A program made the position numbers and the translations under genes. Below, piece by piece: positions 1 through 8,221 of a DNA stretch of 64,000 nucleotides. Source of the DNA: Panacagrimonas sp965216845 (GTDB lineage Bacteria; Pseudomonadota; Gammaproteobacteria; Nevskiales; Nevskiaceae); assembly GCA_965216845.1 (NCBI GenBank), contig OZ244200.1, positions 1,612,001 to 1,676,000 of the forward strand, written 5' to 3'. Below the pieces are notes generated by a model. It had not been told where the DNA came from, did not search any database, and saw nothing but the letters and a program-made list of their open reading frames with translations. Within the stretch, counting starts at the first letter, position 1. Every line of letters starts with the position of its first letter.

Positions 1-719
1 CGGCCAAAGTGAACCGCAGCGCCGGTGTCTTCGACCAGGGAAATCCAGAATCGAATGGCGGACACTTCGGCCGCCACCGGAATCGGCGCCAGGCCCAGAC
101 GTGTTGCCACCGGCCCTTCGTGTGCGCACCCTTGATTCGCCAGCGCCGGATTCTGTGCAAACACATGCACCGGCAGATTCAGGCCCTGTGCGTATTCCAG
201 CGCACGGCGCCCCATCAGTGAGTCGCGCAAGGCCGACGCGGCGTTGCCCACACCCACGCAGCCGGCGTGTTTGAGCGCGCTCATTTCCGCCAGTGCATCA
301 CCGGCCAGGTCTTCGGTCAGCGCGCCGATCATGAACACATCCAGTCCGCCGACGCGTTCGGCCATGCGCGAAATCCGGTCCACCACCGCCGGCGTTGCAA
401 TCGGCGGGTCGGTGTCCGGCGCAATGGCCACGGCCGTCACGCCAGCGGCTTGCGCGGCGCCGGTTTCCGATGCAAAGCTGGCCTTGTGCGACTGCCCCGG
501 CTCGCGGAATCTTGCGGCCAGATCGATGGCGCCGGGCATCAGCCACTGACCTTGCGCGTCGATGCATTGGTCAAAGCGCGCCGTCGGCGGCTCGGTGCCG
601 ATGTACGCAACGCGGCCGTCGCGCAAGCCGACGCAGCCGGTTTGATCCAGGCCGCTGGCCGGGTCCAGAATCCGCGCGCCGCAGATCAGTTGGCTTGGTG
701 GTGAGGCGTTGGTGTTCAT
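1..719 (-). CDS. pyrC': Non-catalytic dihydroorotase-like subunit of aspartate transcarbamoylase (PyrC'), 3' end beyond window
   Basis: The first 239 residues are visible; the gene runs off the left edge. Its ATG overlaps the pyrB stop codon (ATGA), so the two are translationally coupled. The fold is amidohydrolase-like (ends '..LMPGAIDL..' then 'REPG' near residue 75), but the HxH metal-binding motif expected just before REPG is replaced by A-A-R (residues 68-70). Catalytically dead DHOase homologues encoded beside pyrB are known from Pseudomonas, where they are structural partners needed for an active ATCase dodecamer. I infer the same role here in pyrimidine synthesis. A true, active dihydroorotase must then lie elsewhere in the genome. 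Confidence 0.88.
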   Translation of the reverse strand, partial: MNTNASPPSQLICGARILDPASGLDQTGCVGLRDGRVAYIGTEPPTARFDQCIDAQGQWLMPGAIDLAARFREPGQSHKASFASETGAAQAAGVTAVAIAPDTDPPIATPAVVDRISRMAERVGGLDVFMIGALTEDLAGDALAEMSALKHAGCVGVGNAASALRDSLMGRRALEYAQGLNLPVHVFAQNPALANQGCAHEGPVATRLGLAPIPVAAEVSAIRFWISLVEDTGAAVHFG

Positions 720-1690
720 GTGTCAGCGCGCCGCAGAATGCGATCCATCACCGCCATGCGAATGGCGATGCCGTGGTTGACCTGATCCAGAATCAGCGAG
801 CGTTCGTCGTAGGCCAGATCCCCGGCGATTTCCACCCCGCGATTGATGGGTCCCGGGTGCATGATCACCGCATCGCTTTGCAGCAGCGACAGACGCTGGC
901 GCGTGAGGCCGAAGTCACGATGAAATTCGCCCAGCGATGGCAGGAAGGCGCCCAGCATGCGCTCGGTCTGCAGGCGCAGCAGAATCACCACATCCGCGCC
1001 TTCCAGACCGGGTTCGAGCTGGTGGAACACCCGCGCGCCCAGGGCCTGGATTCCCGCCGGCATCAGGGTGGGCGGGGCGATGACGCGAATGTCCCTGCAA
1101 CCCATGGCGGCCAGGCCGTGAATATCCGAGCGCGCCACACGCGAATGCAGGATGTCGCCGACGATGGCCACGCGCAAGCCGGCAAAGCGTGCATCGTCAT
1201 CGCCGCACTTGCGGCGGCGGATGGTAAACAAGTCCAGCAAGCCTTGCGTGGGGTGGGCGTGACGACCGTCGCCGGCGTTGAGAATCGCCACCCCCGGCGC
1301 GGCGTGTTCGGCGAAAAAGTGGGCGGCGCCGCTGGCGTCGTGACGCACCACGAACATGTCCGCCTGCATCGCTTCCATGGTTTTCATGGTGTCCAGCAGG
1401 GTTTCGCCCTTGGAGGTGCTGGAGGCAGACACCTGCAGATTGATGACGTCCGCGGACAGGCGTTTGGCGGCCAGCTCGAACGTGGTACGGGTGCGCGTGG
1501 AGGGTTCGAAGAACAGATTCACCACCGTGCGGCCGCGCAGGTTGTCCAGTTTCTTGCGCGCGCCGGTGCTGGTCTGCGCCAGTTCGGCGGCGCGATTGCA
1601 AAGGTCGACAATGATCTGCCGTGGCAAGTTCTCCATCGTCAACAAGTGCCGCAGGCGGCCGTGTTCGTCGAGTTGGAGACAGGGCTTCAT
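716..1690 (-). CDS. pyrB: Aspartate carbamoyltransferase catalytic subunit
   Basis: Transfers a carbamoyl group from carbamoyl phosphate to aspartate, the committed step of pyrimidine synthesis, in the cytoplasm. The carbamoyl-phosphate loop S-T-R-T-R-T lies near residues 64-69, with 'HPTQGLLD' near residue 145 and 'MHPGPINRG' near the C-terminus. The product is about 324 residues, normal for the class that pairs with a DHOase-like subunit. I chose ATG 1690 because the protein then begins like Pseudomonas PyrB; in-frame starts at 1735 (ATG) and 1741 (GTG) are possible and none has a strong ribosome binding site. It lies 90 bp after ruvX and overlaps pyrC'. No PyrR gene is seen beside it, unlike Pseudomonas. 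Confidence 0.95.
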   Translation of the reverse strand: MKPCLQLDEHGRLRHLLTMENLPRQIIVDLCNRAAELAQTSTGARKKLDNLRGRTVVNLFFEPSTRTRTTFELAAKRLSADVINLQVSASSTSKGETLLDTMKTMEAMQADMFVVRHDASGAAHFFAEHAAPGVAILNAGDGRHAHPTQGLLDLFTIRRRKCGDDDARFAGLRVAIVGDILHSRVARSDIHGLAAMGCRDIRVIAPPTLMPAGIQALGARVFHQLEPGLEGADVVILLRLQTERMLGAFLPSLGEFHRDFGLTRQRLSLLQSDAVIMHPGPINRGVEIAGDLAYDERSLILDQVNHGIAIRMAVMDRILRRADT

Positions 1691-1780
1691 GTTTTTGCTT
1701 GGTGGCCGGATTCCGGTAATTGTCGCTTGCACCATGGTCACGGTTCAAACGCTGGCGCAGCATGGCGCCGGGCATGTTGT

Positions 1781-2209
1781 TCAAGCGTCGGCGGACATAT
1801 CCAGCCATTGCTGCAGAATCACGCGCGCGGCCTGGCTGTCGCGGTCCCCTTTGCGCACGCGACGGCTCATGCGACCGCTGGCGCGCGCATCGCGCAGCAC
1901 ATCGTCGGCCGCACGCGAGCTGAAGCGCTCATCGGCCAGGTGTACCGGCAGCTTGCTGCGGGTTTCCAGACCATCGGCGAAGGCCCGCGCCTGCGTCGCC
2001 ATTTCCTGATCCGAGCCGTCGTCGTTCAAGGGCAGGCCAACGATGAGCGCGTTGGGGCGCCACTCGCGCAGCAGGTTTTCCAGACCGTGCCAGTCCGCGC
2101 CGGACGGCGCATCGATGGTTTTCAGGGCGCGCGCGGCGCCGGTGATGTCGTCACCGACCGCCACGCCGATGCGTCGCAGGCCGTAGTCAAAGGCGAGATA
2201 AATCGGCAA
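1781..2209 (-). CDS. ruvX: RuvX/YqgF family Holliday-junction resolvase-like / 16S rRNA-processing nuclease
   Basis: A 142-residue RNase H-fold protein. The N-terminal 'FDYGLRRIGVAVGD' carries the first catalytic Asp, and 'LPLNDDGSD' and 'ADERFSS' are typical of YqgF. Family members act in maturation of the 5' end of pre-16S rRNA and have been proposed as alternative Holliday-junction resolvases. The start is TTG at 2209, directly before the conserved first strand; no ATG fits and no clear Shine-Dalgarno sequence precedes it. It sits between algH and pyrB in the same order as in Pseudomonas. About 200 bp separate it from algH upstream, with no gene visible in that gap. Confidence 0.93.
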   Translation of the reverse strand: MPIYLAFDYGLRRIGVAVGDDITGAARALKTIDAPSGADWHGLENLLREWRPNALIVGLPLNDDGSDQEMATQARAFADGLETRSKLPVHLADERFSSRAADDVLRDARASGRMSRRVRKGDRDSQAARVILQQWLDMSADA

Positions 2210-2412
2210 GAGTTTGCAAACCTAGGCGTTGGCCGGCTGTTGAAAAAACGTAGTGAGTGCAGCGGGCCTGAACACCGCGCCGCGCGGCTGGAAGAAGTGA
2301 TCGAAGCCCTGTTTGGCAGCGCTTTGGGCGGCAGTTTATGTTGAAACCAGTGCGCATTCCGAGCACCGGCTGCATTCAAATTCCGCAAGCGCAGTCGTTT
2401 TTCAACAGCGCC

Positions 2413-3129
2413 CTAGGCGCGACCGACGCTGCCGGACAGGTGCATCACGTCCAGCCCGAGCAATCTTGTTGCCGCCTGCCAGCGATTGGGCGGTGGCTCG
2501 GCGAACAATACACGGGCGCTTGCCGGCGTGTTGAGCCAGGCGTTTTGCAGGATTTCGGCTTCCAGCTGGCCTGCGCCCCAGCCGGCATAGCCCAGCGTGA
2601 CGAAGAACTGCTTGGGGCCTTTGCCCTCGGAAATGGCGTTGAGGATGTCGCGCGAGGTGGTGATGAACAGGTCATCGGCCACCGTCATGCAGGATTCCCA
2701 GCCGCCGGGCTTGCCATGCACCACGAACCCGCGTTCGGTCTGTACCGGTCCACCCCAGAACACCACATGCTCGGTATCTGCCAGCGTGTCCACGGCCAAG
2801 CCGAGCTGTTCCATCATGGTGCTCAACTTCAGCTCGGTCGGCCGGTTGACCACCAGTCCGATGGCGCCTTCTTCGTTGTGCTCGCACAGCAGCGAAACCG
2901 TCTGACGGAAGTTGTCGTCCTGCAGGCTGGGCATGGCGATGAGGAACTGGTTTTTCATCCAGCCCAGTTCTTCCACCTCCGGAGCGGGTTGGTGATCCAG
3001 CGACCGCAAGTGGCTCTCGGCGGCGTCCAGGTCACCATCGGCGCTTTCCAATGCGCGTCGGCAGGCCGCCAGACCCGCGCCGGTTCTTTGCTGCAATTGA
3101 CGGACAAGCGTGGCGGGGACATGGCGCAT
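2413..3129 (-). CDS. algH: AlgH/YqgE (DUF179) protein with an N-terminal EF-Ts-like UBA domain
   Basis: One uninterrupted frame of 238 residues. Residues about 1-45 read like the N-terminal UBA domain of elongation factor Ts, including the hallmark 'RTGAG' followed by C-R-R-A-L and G-D-L-D. From about residue 58 the protein is a full AlgH/YqgE domain ('MKNQFLIAMPSLQD', 'GLVVNRP', 'FWGGPV', 'GYAGWGAGQLE'). AlgH proteins normally start at that internal Met (ATG at 2958), so a shorter second product is possible. YqgE function is poorly known; in Pseudomonas it was first linked to alginate regulation. ATG 3129 was chosen because it aligns with the EF-Ts start; GTG 3159 is an in-frame alternative. 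Neighbours are the Gx membrane protein upstream and ruvX downstream. Confidence 0.88.
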   Translation of the reverse strand: MRHVPATLVRQLQQRTGAGLAACRRALESADGDLDAAESHLRSLDHQPAPEVEELGWMKNQFLIAMPSLQDDNFRQTVSLLCEHNEEGAIGLVVNRPTELKLSTMMEQLGLAVDTLADTEHVVFWGGPVQTERGFVVHGKPGGWESCMTVADDLFITTSRDILNAISEGKGPKQFFVTLGYAGWGAGQLEAEILQNAWLNTPASARVLFAEPPPNRWQAATRLLGLDVMHLSGSVGRA

Positions 3130-3176
3130 GCCGGGCAGTATCCGGTCGTGATCCGTCACTGGCAAGGGCGCTGGCC

Positions 3177-3719
3177 TCAGGGGTCCATCGCGCGCGGCGG
3201 CAGGTGCGCCAACACGCGTTGCGCAACCCATCCGCCGGCCAGGCCGAACACGAATGCCGCGCACAACAACAGCGGCAGCAGTCGCCCCAGACCGGGGTGT
3301 GGAATGAACAGCGTCCAGGCCGCCACGAATTGTCCGCTCATATGCGCACAGGCGCTGAGTACGCCCAGGCCCACGGCGCTGATGCGGGGTGCTTGTCCGG
3401 TCGGGTTGAGTTGGTTGGCCAGAGCCAGTATCGCCAGGCTCGACAGCGCGCCGCTGAGCGACAACCAGAACGTCGGTGACATGAAACTGCCGATGATCAG
3501 GCTGCCCACCAGCACCCGCATCAGCGAGACCGCGGCCGCCATGCCAAACGAGTAGCGCAACAACACGATCAGTGTCACCACGTTCGCCAGTCCGGGTTTG
3601 ACGCCGGGCACCGGGCTGGGGAAGGTCGCTTCCAGTACGTGGATGGCGATGGCCAGCGCCGCGAACGCGGCGATCAGCCGGTCTTCGCGCGCCGCGCGCA
3701 TTTCAGTGGGCGAGCGCAT
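3177..3719 (-). CDS. Gx transporter family membrane protein (heptaprenyl-diphosphate-synthase component I-like)
   Basis: A 180-residue, very hydrophobic protein with about five predicted membrane spans. The early 'FPSPVPGVKPGLANVVTLI' motif is the signature of the family often labelled heptaprenyl diphosphate synthase component I or Gx transporter. The role is not established; the first label is probably a misnomer for Gram-negative members. The start overlaps the upstream NusG-II gene by 17 bp, and that gene overlaps apbE. This three-gene module is recurrent in bacteria, which suggests a membrane flavoprotein or electron-transfer function rather than isoprenoid synthesis. Codon 7 is a second possible ATG start. 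Confidence 0.8.
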   Translation of the reverse strand: MRSPTEMRAAREDRLIAAFAALAIAIHVLEATFPSPVPGVKPGLANVVTLIVLLRYSFGMAAAVSLMRVLVGSLIIGSFMSPTFWLSLSGALSSLAILALANQLNPTGQAPRISAVGLGVLSACAHMSGQFVAAWTLFIPHPGLGRLLPLLLCAAFVFGLAGGWVAQRVLAHLPPRAMDP

Positions 3720-4065
3720 CCAGATCTCCCTGGGCCTGGCCGCTCAAGCGCAGGCTGATGCCATTGGGCAGGCAGGCGGCGGCATCGCCGCGGTGTTGCA
3801 GCCAGCCGTTGCGAACGCAGACCTGGTTGCGGCAGGGGCTTTGCAGGAATCGCGCGCGACCCTGTTCGATGCGAATGTGCGAAACGCCCCGTCTGCCTTC
3901 AATGCGCAGCTCCGCATCCTGATCCAGTCGATGGCGCTGGAGCTGGGCGCGACCCTGGCTGATCTCCAACCACTGCGCTGGCTGCGGCGGTGACCAGAAC
4001 ATCGCGAACGAGGCGCCAATGCCGGCCGCACACAAGGCGATCACCGCCATGTCATAGCGCGTCAC
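3703..4065 (-). CDS. NusG domain II-containing small membrane-anchored protein
   Basis: A 120-residue protein with one N-terminal hydrophobic segment (about residues 5-24) and a small beta-rich domain. Three cysteines occur in 'SPCRNQVC' and 'AAACLPN', the arrangement seen in stand-alone NusG domain II proteins. Despite the name these are not transcription factors; they usually sit beside ApbE and Gx proteins and are probably exported to the periplasmic face. The gene starts inside the 3' end of apbE (ATGA) and overlaps the Gx gene by 17 bp, so the three are almost certainly co-translated. Molecular function is unknown; the cysteines could bind a metal or undergo redox chemistry. Confidence 0.78.
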   Translation of the reverse strand: MTRYDMAVIALCAAGIGASFAMFWSPPQPAQWLEISQGRAQLQRHRLDQDAELRIEGRRGVSHIRIEQGRARFLQSPCRNQVCVRNGWLQHRGDAAACLPNGISLRLSGQAQGDLDALAH

Positions 4066-5153
4066 GGAACGGCTTTGAAATGTTCGCCCGGCGCCAGCTC
4101 AATGCGATCCGCCAGCGCGGGGGTCATGAAAATCTCGCCGTTTGCGTCGACCACCATCACCGCGTCGAGCGCCATTTGCCGGGCCAGCACCGGCCACTGA
4201 TCACCGGCCACGAACAGCGCTGTGCTGGCGGCGTCGGCGGTGGCGGCGTCGGCGTGAATCACGCTGACGGACTGCGCGCCGCTGGCCGGAAAACCCGTGC
4301 GTGGGTCCAGGATGTGATGAAAGCGTTGATCCTCGTGCATGAAGCTGCGTTCGTAATCGCCGCTGGTGATCACCGCTTCCAGTCCACGGGTTTGCAGGGC
4401 CGCCAGTATCGGGTTGTCGGTCTGGTCGGCACGCGGATGGCGAATGCCGATTTTCCAGGCGCGATCACCACGCCGACCCGAGGCCAGCAGGTTGCCGCCG
4501 GCATTGATGATGTGATGTTCAAAGCCGGCTTGTCGGAGCTGTTTTGAGAGCCGGTCGATGGCATGTCCCTTGGCGATGCCGCCCAGGTCCCACAGGATGC
4601 CCGGCGCCGGGCCATAAGCTTCGCCGCTGACGTACGCAGGGGCTTGTGACAGTGATTCAAGCTTGGCCTGGATGGCGTCGGCGTGCGGCGGTGTCTGGCG
4701 GAAATGTTCCACCTCATCAAACCCCCACAGTGATACCAGCGCGCCGACGCGTGGATCAAACAGGCCGCCGCTTTGCTGTTGCAGCGCCCATGATTTTTCC
4801 ATCAGCGGTATTAACGGCGCCGGTACCTGCGCCGCCTCACCAAGGCTCAGGCTGCGGTTGAACTGCGCCAGTTCACCGTCGCCGCGCACCGACCACCGCC
4901 GTTCGAAGGCGCTCAGCATTTCCAGCGCCTGATCCATGGCCGCCTGCGCCGCCGGGCGCTGTTCGGGCGACTCCAGATACAGGCCCACGTGGACTAGCGT
5001 GCCCAGCGCGAACAGGTCACGCGTCACCAGCCGGTCATCCGCCGGCGTGGTCTGCGGCTGGCGAAACGCCAACCAGGCGAGCGCGACCACCAGCAGCAGC
5101 CCAGGCAATACTTGCCGCCACAGCGGACGGGTTTGACGCGGCGGCAGGTTCAT
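4062..5153 (-). CDS. apbE: FAD:protein FMN transferase (ApbE family)
   Basis: Attaches FMN covalently to Thr/Ser of target proteins such as Nqr/Rnf subunits, on the periplasmic side of the membrane. The 363-residue protein has one N-terminal membrane anchor (about residues 13-29) and the family's motifs: 'DLGGIAKGHAID', 'INAGGN', 'TSGDYER' and 'HHILDPRTGFPA'. The usual lipobox is absent; the anchor looks like an uncleaved helix. The gene overlaps gshB upstream and the NusG-II gene downstream by 4 bp each. No obvious FMN-accepting target protein is encoded in the window, so the substrate is unknown. Confidence 0.93.
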   Translation of the reverse strand: MNLPPRQTRPLWRQVLPGLLLVVALAWLAFRQPQTTPADDRLVTRDLFALGTLVHVGLYLESPEQRPAAQAAMDQALEMLSAFERRWSVRGDGELAQFNRSLSLGEAAQVPAPLIPLMEKSWALQQQSGGLFDPRVGALVSLWGFDEVEHFRQTPPHADAIQAKLESLSQAPAYVSGEAYGPAPGILWDLGGIAKGHAIDRLSKQLRQAGFEHHIINAGGNLLASGRRGDRAWKIGIRHPRADQTDNPILAALQTRGLEAVITSGDYERSFMHEDQRFHHILDPRTGFPASGAQSVSVIHADAATADAASTALFVAGDQWPVLARQMALDAVMVVDANGEIFMTPALADRIELAPGEHFKAVP

Positions 5154-6118
5154 GTGCTTGTGTTCTGATCCAGTCTGGCGGCGATGGCGTCCATCAGGCG
5201 GCCGCCGATGTCGGTGCCGTAGGCGGCGTCGATTTCACGCGCGCAGGTGGGGGAGGTGACATTGATTTCCGTCAGCCGGTCGCCGATCACGTCCAGGCCG
5301 ACGAACATCAGGCCACGCCGCCGTAGTTCCGGCCCCACCGCCTGCGCGATCCGGCGGTCATCGTCGGACAGCGGCTGTGGCCGTCCGTGGCCGCCGGCGG
5401 CCAGATTACCGCGTGTTTCCCCTTTGGCGGGGATGCGCGCCAGGGCATATTCCACCGGCGCGCCATCAATCATCAGAATGCGCTTGTCGCCGTCCACAAT
5501 CTGCGGCAGGTAGGCTTGCGCGACGATGGTTTTCTGGCCCTGGTCGCTGAGTTGTTCGATCACCGCGCCCAGGTTGCGGCCGTCCGGCCCCACCCGGAAC
5601 ACCCCCGCGCCGCCCATGCCGTCCAGCGGCTTGTAGATCACGTCGCCGTGCTCGACGTGGAATGCGCGCAGGGTCGGCAGGTCGCGCGAAAACAGCGTTG
5701 GCGGCGCCAGCGCCGCGAACCAGGCGGTGAACAGTTTTTCGTTGCAGTCGCGCAGGCTTTGCGGTTTGTTGACCACCAGAACGCCTTCGGCTTCGGCCCG
5801 CTCCAGAATGTAGGTGGCGGTGATGTACTGCATGTCGAACGGCGGGTCCTTGCGCATCAACAAGGCATCGCATTGCGACAGCGGCAGGCTTTGCGCATCG
5901 CCGGTCCATTCAAACCAGCGCTGGTTGTCGTCGGTGACACGCAGCGGTCGCAGGCGCCCGAAGGCCTTGCCGTCGCGCACCGACAGATCGCCCAGCTGCA
6001 GATACTGGAGTTGCCAGCCGCGCGCCTGCGCCGCCAGCATCAGCGCCAGCGTGGTGTCCTTGTAGGGCTTGATGGTGTGGATGGGGTCCATCACCACCGC
6101 GAGGGTTTTGCTGTTCAT
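5150..6118 (-). CDS. gshB: Glutathione synthetase
   Basis: Joins gamma-glutamylcysteine and glycine with ATP to make glutathione, in the cytoplasm. The 322-residue ATP-grasp protein begins with 'AVVMDPIHTIKPYKDTT', a GshB signature, and has 'NCQ/N-CNEKLF', 'KPLDGMGGAGVF' (ATP loop), and 'GLDVIG' with 'TEINVTSPTC' near the C-terminus. ATG 6118 is chosen because homologues start there, although the frame stays open further upstream. It is the promoter-proximal gene of the long minus-strand run reaching to pyrC'. It is divergent from a MAPEG gene, and gshA lies 600 bp away, so glutathione synthesis and a glutathione-linked membrane enzyme are grouped here. Confidence 0.96.
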   Translation of the reverse strand: MNSKTLAVVMDPIHTIKPYKDTTLALMLAAQARGWQLQYLQLGDLSVRDGKAFGRLRPLRVTDDNQRWFEWTGDAQSLPLSQCDALLMRKDPPFDMQYITATYILERAEAEGVLVVNKPQSLRDCNEKLFTAWFAALAPPTLFSRDLPTLRAFHVEHGDVIYKPLDGMGGAGVFRVGPDGRNLGAVIEQLSDQGQKTIVAQAYLPQIVDGDKRILMIDGAPVEYALARIPAKGETRGNLAAGGHGRPQPLSDDDRRIAQAVGPELRRRGLMFVGLDVIGDRLTEINVTSPTCAREIDAAYGTDIGGRLMDAIAARLDQNTST

Positions 6119-6260
6119 GGCCCGCATTCTAGGGTCGACAGATGGATTGACGGCTTTATAGGGTAAACCCTTGGGGGTATCCGGATTGGCGCACGCGCGC
6201 CGCCCATCTCCGCATAATAGATGCCGCACATTTTGATGCGAATTATGGAGAGAGACCCAA

Positions 6261-6671
6261 ATGACTGGTTACGAAGCTGTTTTGTATTTTGCCTTGTGGA
6301 CGGTGGTGATGTTGCTGATGTATGTGAGTCACCGCATCCCGCTGGCTCTGGCAGGCAAGAAGCCGGCCAATTACTGGACCCGTGGCAATCAAACCGACGA
6401 TCCCGCCATCTTCGTCCGCGCCAGTCACGCGCATGCCAATTGCCTGGAAACGTTTCCCTTGTTCGCCGCGGTGGTGATCATTGCCGGGCTGATGAATCAA
6501 TCTGCGGTGGTCGATGGCCTGGCGGCTTACGTGGTCTATGCCCGCGTTGCGCAGGGTGTGGTGCATCTGATTGGCACTTCATTCGCGCTGGTGTTGACGC
6601 GCGCCACCTTCTTCTTGATTCAGGTGGTGCTGATCGTCTACATGGCCTTGCAGCTGATTGGCGTGGCGTAG
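6261..6671 (+). CDS. MAPEG family membrane protein
   Basis: A 136-residue integral membrane protein with four hydrophobic helices (near residues 5-25, 65-85, 88-108, 112-132). The segment 'ASHAHANCLETFPLFAAVV' contains the R/S-A-x-x-N-x-x-E-T pattern of the MAPEG family (membrane-associated proteins in eicosanoid and glutathione metabolism). Family members are glutathione transferases or peroxidases acting on hydrophobic substrates. The substrate here cannot be told from sequence. The location between gshB and gshA supports a glutathione-dependent role. A good ribosome binding site (GGAGAGAGA) precedes the ATG. Confidence 0.85.
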   Translation: MTGYEAVLYFALWTVVMLLMYVSHRIPLALAGKKPANYWTRGNQTDDPAIFVRASHAHANCLETFPLFAAVVIIAGLMNQSAVVDGLAAYVVYARVAQGVVHLIGTSFALVLTRATFFLIQVVLIVYMALQLIGVA

Positions 6672-6691
6672 CCTGATCGGGCAATCCAGGT

Positions 6692-6717
6692 GTCCCGGGC
6701 CGCGCGCGGCCCGGGAC
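6692..6717. terminator. 26-bp perfect palindrome between convergent genes
   Basis: A perfectly self-complementary, all-but-GC stretch with half-site GTCCCGGGCCGCG lies midway between the ends of the MAPEG gene and gshA. It can form a very stable hairpin from either strand. No T-tract follows on either side, so it is not a classical intrinsic terminator, but the position between convergent genes fits a bidirectional transcription end or transcript-stabilising element. Confidence 0.55.
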
Positions 6718-6728
6718 CGGTCTGGCGT

Positions 6729-8039
6729 TCAAGCCGCGGCAGCCTCGGTTTGCGAGGAGATGGCGGCGATTTCCCGGGCGGCGGCCAACAGCGCCAGCCG
6801 GGCGACCACGCCGTAGGCGTAAAAGCGGTTGGTCTGTTCATCCGGGCCGCGGTCAAAATCCGGGTGATTGCAGCATTCATCGAACGGCAGCGGCTTGAAG
6901 CTCATGCCGGGGGCGTTGAGGTTTTCCTGATTGCCGCGCTTTTCGTTCACGCGATAAAAGCCGCCGACCACGAAGCGGTCGATCATGTAAACCACCGGCT
7001 CGGCGGTGTGTTTATCCGGCCCCCAGGTCTCGGCGGTATAGACGCCTTCCTGAATGATGGCGCCGGTCACGTCACGCCCTTCCTTGGCCGATGACATATG
7101 TGTCCGCGCCTTGCGGTTCATCTCGCGCACATCGTCCGCGGACTTGGCGGTCATCACCCCCATGCCATAGGTGCCGGCATCGGCCTTGATGATGACGAAG
7201 GGTTCATGATCGATGCCGTATTGCTGGTACTTTTCGGCGATGTCCTCCAGCAGCAGTTCGACGTTGTTGATCAGGCATTCCTCGCCTTCGCGGCGCTTGA
7301 AATTGATCTGCCCGCAATTACGGAACAAGGGGTCGATCCACCACGGGTCGATTGCCACCAGCTTGGCGAACTCGGCCGCCACGTCACGGTAGTAGCCAAA
7401 GTGCTGGCTCTTGAGCCGCTCGTGCCATCCGGCCTCGGCTGGCGGGGTCACCGCCTGATCCAGGTCGTGCAGGACCGCCGGCACGCCGCCGGAGAGGTCG
7501 TTGTTGAGCAACACCGCGCAGGGATCCAAATCACCCACGCGGATGCGATTGCCCTGGCGCCGTACCGGCTCCAGCGTCAGCTCGCGTCCGGAAATCTCCA
7601 GCTTCAGCGTGGTGGCTTCGTCGATTTCCGGGTTCAGCGAGCCGATGCGCAGACGAAAGCCGGCCGCTTTCATCAACTCCGCCAGGGTGGCCACGTTTTC
7701 CAGATAAAAACGGTTGCGGGTGTGGTTTTCCGGAATCAGCGCCACGCTCTTGGCGGCGGGGCAGACGCGATCGATGGCCGACTGCAAGGCTTGCACGCAG
7801 ACGGCGTTGAACGCCGGGTTCAGATTGTTGAACCCGCCGGGGAACAGGTTGGTGTCCACCGGCGCCAGCTTGAAGCCGGCGTTGCGCAGATCCGAGGAGC
7901 AATAGAACGGCGGCGGCGTCAATTGCCACTGCCATCGAAACCAGGCTTCGATTTCGGTGGATCGCTCCAGCAGTTGGGTTTCAAACTGAACCACCGGCGC
8001 GTTGTTGGTACCGCTCAGAGAAGGTGTGGGCGCGTTCAT
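6729..8039 (-). CDS. gshA: Glutamate-cysteine ligase, ATP-grasp-like type
   Basis: Catalyses the first step of glutathione synthesis, forming gamma-glutamylcysteine. At 436 residues it belongs to the family described from Acidithiobacillus and Xanthomonas-like bacteria, unrelated to E. coli GshA. Visible features are 'PVDTNLFPGGFNNL' near residue 67, 'PENHTRN', and the C-terminal nucleotide-binding region 'FVIIKADAGTYGMGVM' followed by 'EPVVYMIDRF'. ATG 8039 aligns with the family's length; the frame remains open upstream without further similarity. It is convergent with the MAPEG gene and divergent from pilG. Confidence 0.93.
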   Translation of the reverse strand: MNAPTPSLSGTNNAPVVQFETQLLERSTEIEAWFRWQWQLTPPPFYCSSDLRNAGFKLAPVDTNLFPGGFNNLNPAFNAVCVQALQSAIDRVCPAAKSVALIPENHTRNRFYLENVATLAELMKAAGFRLRIGSLNPEIDEATTLKLEISGRELTLEPVRRQGNRIRVGDLDPCAVLLNNDLSGGVPAVLHDLDQAVTPPAEAGWHERLKSQHFGYYRDVAAEFAKLVAIDPWWIDPLFRNCGQINFKRREGEECLINNVELLLEDIAEKYQQYGIDHEPFVIIKADAGTYGMGVMTAKSADDVREMNRKARTHMSSAKEGRDVTGAIIQEGVYTAETWGPDKHTAEPVVYMIDRFVVGGFYRVNEKRGNQENLNAPGMSFKPLPFDECCNHPDFDRGPDEQTNRFYAYGVVARLALLAAAREIAAISSQTEAAAA

Positions 8040-8221
8040 GCACAGTCCCGGACGAATTGCATGGACCCTAGCGTAGCCGATTCGCAACCGGCCGTCGGCG
8101 TGGGCGTAGGCGCGCAACGGCGACTGTGCTAAAACGCATCTGCGATGAATCAGGCAGCCTGAGCGATCAACCCGGCCGATGTGGGGCGCTGACACCCGCG
8201 ACCGGCCATGAAGGAGCAGCG

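Noticed and set aside
395..2344. A 649-codon plus-strand frame over pyrC', pyrB and ruvX
   Set aside because: The minus-strand genes are certain from motifs; this frame has no recognisable content.
2210..2412. A pyrR gene or other small gene between algH and ruvX
   Set aside because: No frame in either strand shows a start signal or family resemblance; the gap appears empty.
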